A program made the position numbers and the translations under genes. The notes beneath the pieces are model-generated. The model was not told the origin of the DNA. It ran no database searches and was given only the letters and a program-made list of their open reading frames with translations. 9,207 nt of DNA from Oscillospiraceae bacterium (GTDB lineage: Bacteria > Bacillota > Clostridia > Oscillospirales > CAG-272), in assembly GCA_015065205.1 (NCBI GenBank), contig SVQS01000070.1:1-9207 (forward strand), read 5' to 3'. Shown one piece after another: positions 6,598-9,207 of this stretch (positions are counted from its first letter, which is position 1; every line of letters begins with the position of its first letter).

Positions 6598-7185
6598 ATG
6601 AAGAAAATTTTTTGTGTGACGGCGCTCATTCTTGCACTGGTATGTGCGTTGTCCTCTTGCAACCAATCATCTTCACCAAGAGTAGAAACACCCGCTACAA
6701 CATTGGGTGAAACAACCACTGCGACATCGGAAGAAACCACTCCGGAAGTAACAACACCCGAAGAGACGACGCCAGAGACAACCCTGCCGGAAAAAGACAC
6801 GGTATACGTTAAAGAAATTAAGTGCGATAGTATCACACTTTTGCGTGAAACACCGCTTGTTGTAGAAAAGTACAAAGAACCCGAGGAATATGAACCTGTC
6901 GAATTTCGTTTTGCGTTCATTCAAGCCCCCGAGGGAACATCGTATACAACAGATCCCGAAAGTCTTGCAAATAATCCGAATAGAGTTCGCATTAACTACG
7001 AGTTTCTTCCGGAAGAGGTGAGCAATCCGGAGGTTGTCTTTGAATATGAAAATAAAAATTATGTATTTTTTGATGAGGAAACAGATACCTTTGTGTTTCT
7101 TAAAAAACACAGAAGGATATTAGTAACAATTAAAGCAACCGACGGTTCTGCTGTGAAAACCGAAATTGAAATTTCCGCAATCTAA
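6598..7185 (+). CDS. Putative lipoprotein with TTPE-rich stalk and Ig-like C-terminus (195 aa)
   Basis: The first 20 residues form a lipoprotein signal peptide (MKKIF then a hydrophobic core), with the lipobox L18-S19-S20 before C21. The mature protein would be lipid-anchored on the outer face of the membrane. Residues 31-63 are a low-complexity stalk of Thr, Pro and Glu with repeated TTPE units, like linkers of clostridial surface proteins. The C-terminal part (about 130-195) has the pattern of a Big_2/cadherin-like Ig domain: LPEEVSNPEVVFEYENK, FFDEETDTF and VTIKATDGS. This domain call is by eye. GAGGGA (6586-6591) lies 6 bases before the ATG, and the gene is 18 bases downstream of the HELGH membrane protein gene. 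The second half of the gene looks richer in A and T than its neighbours. Specific function is not recognised. Confidence 0.85.
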   Translation: MKKIFCVTALILALVCALSSCNQSSSPRVETPATTLGETTTATSEETTPEVTTPEETTPETTLPEKDTVYVKEIKCDSITLLRETPLVVEKYKEPEEYEPVEFRFAFIQAPEGTSYTTDPESLANNPNRVRINYEFLPEEVSNPEVVFEYENKNYVFFDEETDTFVFLKKHRRILVTIKATDGSAVKTEIEISAI

Positions 7186-7207
7186 TGTTTTAATTTATCA
7201 AAATCAC

Positions 7208-7233
7208 AAGCGGATGCCCAAAAGCATCCGCTT
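7208..7233 (+). terminator. Probable terminator after the lipoprotein gene
   Basis: A perfect 10-bp stem AAGCGGATGC / GCATCCGCTT closes a 6-base loop CCAAAA, 22 bases after the lipoprotein stop codon. The T-tail is short (TTTC), so termination may be partial. The stem shares its AAGCGGAT/ATCCGCTT arms with the rpmF terminator at 2081-2113. Confidence 0.75.
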
Positions 7234-7300
7234 TCACAAAAAATTCCACCATTGGATCAAGACCGCACCGTAAAAATCGAAAAAGAGATGAGGTGTATTT

Positions 7301-9207
7301 ATGGGACCCGGAGGACATTTTGGACCGCCTCCAAATGCGATGAATGAAAAATTAAAGGAGCCGCTCCCCAAAAAGATAGGGGAGGTTCCGGGATATTTGA
7401 AAAGAGTTGCGCACAGCTTCTTTTCAAGATTGTTATACGTTATAAAATTGGTTTGGGAAGCCAAAAAATCGTTGCTGATTATGATGATCATTGTGGCAGC
7501 GTTTAACGGTATTTCCCCCGTGTTTGCTGCTTACATATCGGCAAATCTCTTAAATCGAGTGGCAGATGCACTTTCCCTGGAGGCACCTTCGCTTGATGCA
7601 ATCGTTTCTGTTTTGCTGCCCGCAATGCTTTTGCAGTTCGGGTATATGTTTTTGGTAAGTCTTATCAACAACATCAGCAATATGATCACACGTATCTCGG
7701 GCGAGGTTGTTACCAACTATGTCAAGTGCAAGATTATGAACAAGGCAAAAGAGATAGACATCGCATCCTTCGATTTGCCCGATTTTTACGAGAAGTTTGA
7801 AAACGCAAACCGCGAGGCCGGTATGCGCCCTATTCAGGTCATTCGTTCAACGTTCAGTATAGTCAGTACCCTGATTTCCGCCATCAGCTTTGTTGTCATT
7901 TTGGCGGCAATCGCTTGGTTTGCGCCGGTGATCGTTATTTTGCTTTCGCTCCCGAGCGCGATCATCACCTTTTGGTATCGCAAAAAGAACTTCCGCTATA
8001 TGCGCCACCATTCCAAGGAGCGCAGACAAATGTCCTATTATTCCGATATGCTTGTCAATAAGGATATGGTCAAGGAGCTGCGACTTTTTGGATTGTCAGA
8101 TACCTTTATCGTTAATTATAACAAGGTATTCAAGCGATATTTTGGGGGCATTAAGAGCCTGATTGTGCGCGAAAATGTTTGGAGCGTTATCATTGCTTTG
8201 GTGAGCACGGGTGTCAACTGCGCATTGTTTTTCTTTATTGCATACACGGTAACCAACGGCAGCGGTCAAATCGGCGATTATTCGCTTTACACAGGAGCCT
8301 TGACCTCAATTGCGACTTGTGTTGCCACGCTTGTGAGCACGACCTCCAGTATTTATGAGGGCACCCTGTTTATCGACAATATGATCGTCTTTATGAATGA
8401 AAAAAGGAATATCGTTCCCACACTCTCACCTGCAAGAGCGGTTGAGAGACACGTCTCCCACACGATCGAGTTTCAAAACGTATCCTTCCGCTACCCCGGC
8501 ACCAATCGCGATGTTTTGAAAAATATCAGCTTTGAGGTAAACGCCGGTGATACGGTTGTTTTGGTAGGCTTGAACGGTGCCGGAAAAACCACCCTGCTCA
8601 AGCTACTGACGCGCTTGTATGACCCCACCGAGGGATGCATTCTTTTGGATGGCAAAGACATACGGGAATATAACACCGACGAGCTGTATGCTATGTTCGG
8701 CGCGATTTTCCAGGATTTTGGAAAGTACGCCTTTACGGTAAACGAAAACATCTATTTTGGCGAGATCACCAAGGCGGTTGATTACGATGCTATCAAGGCG
8801 GCGGCGCGCGCAAGCTCAGCCGAGGAATTCATTTCGCACCTACCGCACGGTTACGAAACACCCCTGATGCGCGTGTTCGAGCAGGACGGAATCGAGCCCT
8901 CTATCGGTCAGTGGCAAAAGCTTGCCATTGCAAGAGCGTTTTATTCCGACTCTGACGTTCTCATTCTCGATGAACCCACCGCATCTCTCGATGCGATTGC
9001 CGAGCAAGAAATATTCAATCAATTCGACCTACTTCGAAAAGACAAAATTACTTTCTTTGTTTCTCACCGCCTTTCCAGCGCGACCATGGCAAGCAAAATT
9101 TTGGTTTTGGACCGCGGAACATTGGTGGAAATGGGAACCCATCGCGAGTTGATGGAAAAGCAAGGCATCTACCACAAGCTGTTTACCACGCAAGCAAACC
9201 GTTACAT
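7301..9207 (+). CDS. ABC exporter half-transporter, membrane plus ATPase domains (3' partial)
   Basis: Open from the ATG at 7301 to the window edge: 635 codons with no stop. GAGGTG (7290-7295) lies 5 bases upstream. The N-terminus is Gly/Pro-rich (MGPGGHFGPPP). A membrane domain of about six helices covers residues 57-340, followed by an ATP-binding domain from about 387. ATPase motifs seen: Walker A GLNGAGKTT (423-431), Q-loop Q471 in IFQDFGKYAF, signature SIGQW (534-538) before QKLAIARA, Walker B VLILDEP (553-559) and H-loop H589 in FVSHRLS. It should dimerise and export a substrate at the cost of ATP; exporters of this type carry peptides, lipids or drugs, and the cargo cannot be told. The signature departs from LSGGQ by an Ile for the first Gly. 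The last visible residues (YHKLFTTQANRY) match the usual end of such proteins, so only a few residues are missing. A partner half-transporter may lie beyond the window. No clear promoter was found at 7186-7300. Confidence 0.93.
   Translation, partial: MGPGGHFGPPPNAMNEKLKEPLPKKIGEVPGYLKRVAHSFFSRLLYVIKLVWEAKKSLLIMMIIVAAFNGISPVFAAYISANLLNRVADALSLEAPSLDAIVSVLLPAMLLQFGYMFLVSLINNISNMITRISGEVVTNYVKCKIMNKAKEIDIASFDLPDFYEKFENANREAGMRPIQVIRSTFSIVSTLISAISFVVILAAIAWFAPVIVILLSLPSAIITFWYRKKNFRYMRHHSKERRQMSYYSDMLVNKDMVKELRLFGLSDTFIVNYNKVFKRYFGGIKSLIVRENVWSVIIALVSTGVNCALFFFIAYTVTNGSGQIGDYSLYTGALTSIATCVATLVSTTSSIYEGTLFIDNMIVFMNEKRNIVPTLSPARAVERHVSHTIEFQNVSFRYPGTNRDVLKNISFEVNAGDTVVLVGLNGAGKTTLLKLLTRLYDPTEGCILLDGKDIREYNTDELYAMFGAIFQDFGKYAFTVNENIYFGEITKAVDYDAIKAAARASSAEEFISHLPHGYETPLMRVFEQDGIEPSIGQWQKLAIARAFYSDSDVLILDEPTASLDAIAEQEIFNQFDLLRKDKITFFVSHRLSSATMASKILVLDRGTLVEMGTHRELMEKQGIYHKLFTTQANRY

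Noticed and set aside
7252..7276. Possible promoter before the ABC transporter (TTGGAT and TAAAAA)
   Set aside because: The spacing is only 13 bases and both boxes are weak.

Overview
The window reads as chromosomal DNA of an anaerobic Firmicute, most likely a gut-type clostridium (class Clostridia; order not determinable by eye). The reasons are strong AGGAGG-type ribosome binding sites, near-consensus sigma-A promoters, the yceD-rpmF pair, a Thr/Pro/Glu-rich lipoprotein linker, and intergenic palindromic repeats of a style common in gut clostridia. All genes that can be supported lie on the + strand. No tRNA, rRNA, CRISPR array, transposase or phage gene was seen.

Layout. (1) 1-1199: the 3' part of a GH13 alpha-glucan hydrolase of the neopullulanase/cyclomaltodextrinase type, with its 5' end outside the window. 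(2) 1245-2113: a compact housekeeping operon made of a consensus promoter, yceD (DUF177), rpmF (ribosomal protein bL32, with an unusual zinc-finger spacing) and a strong intrinsic terminator. (3) 2114-2489: gene-free DNA packed with hairpins and inverted repeats. (4) 2490-5550: a promoter and one 998-codon gene whose product joins a complete 12-helix MFS sugar transporter to a complete cytosolic GH2 glycosidase in a single polypeptide. (5) 5551-5775: two copies of a palindromic intergenic repeat facing each other. (6) 5776-7185: a two-gene unit, a multi-spanning membrane protein with an HELGH zinc-protease-like motif and a lipoprotein with a TTPE-rich stalk and a probable Ig-like domain, closed by a hairpin. 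(7) 7301-9207: an ABC exporter half-transporter (membrane domain plus ATPase) that runs off the right edge only a few residues short of its expected end.

How the parts work together. The GH13 enzyme and the transporter-GH2 chimera both point to use of oligosaccharides. In the chimera, substrate would enter through the MFS pore and meet the glycosidase tethered on the cytoplasmic face. This is the most unusual feature of the window; the substrate cannot be read from the sequence. The HELGH protein and the lipoprotein look co-transcribed and may act together at the membrane, but their function is unknown.
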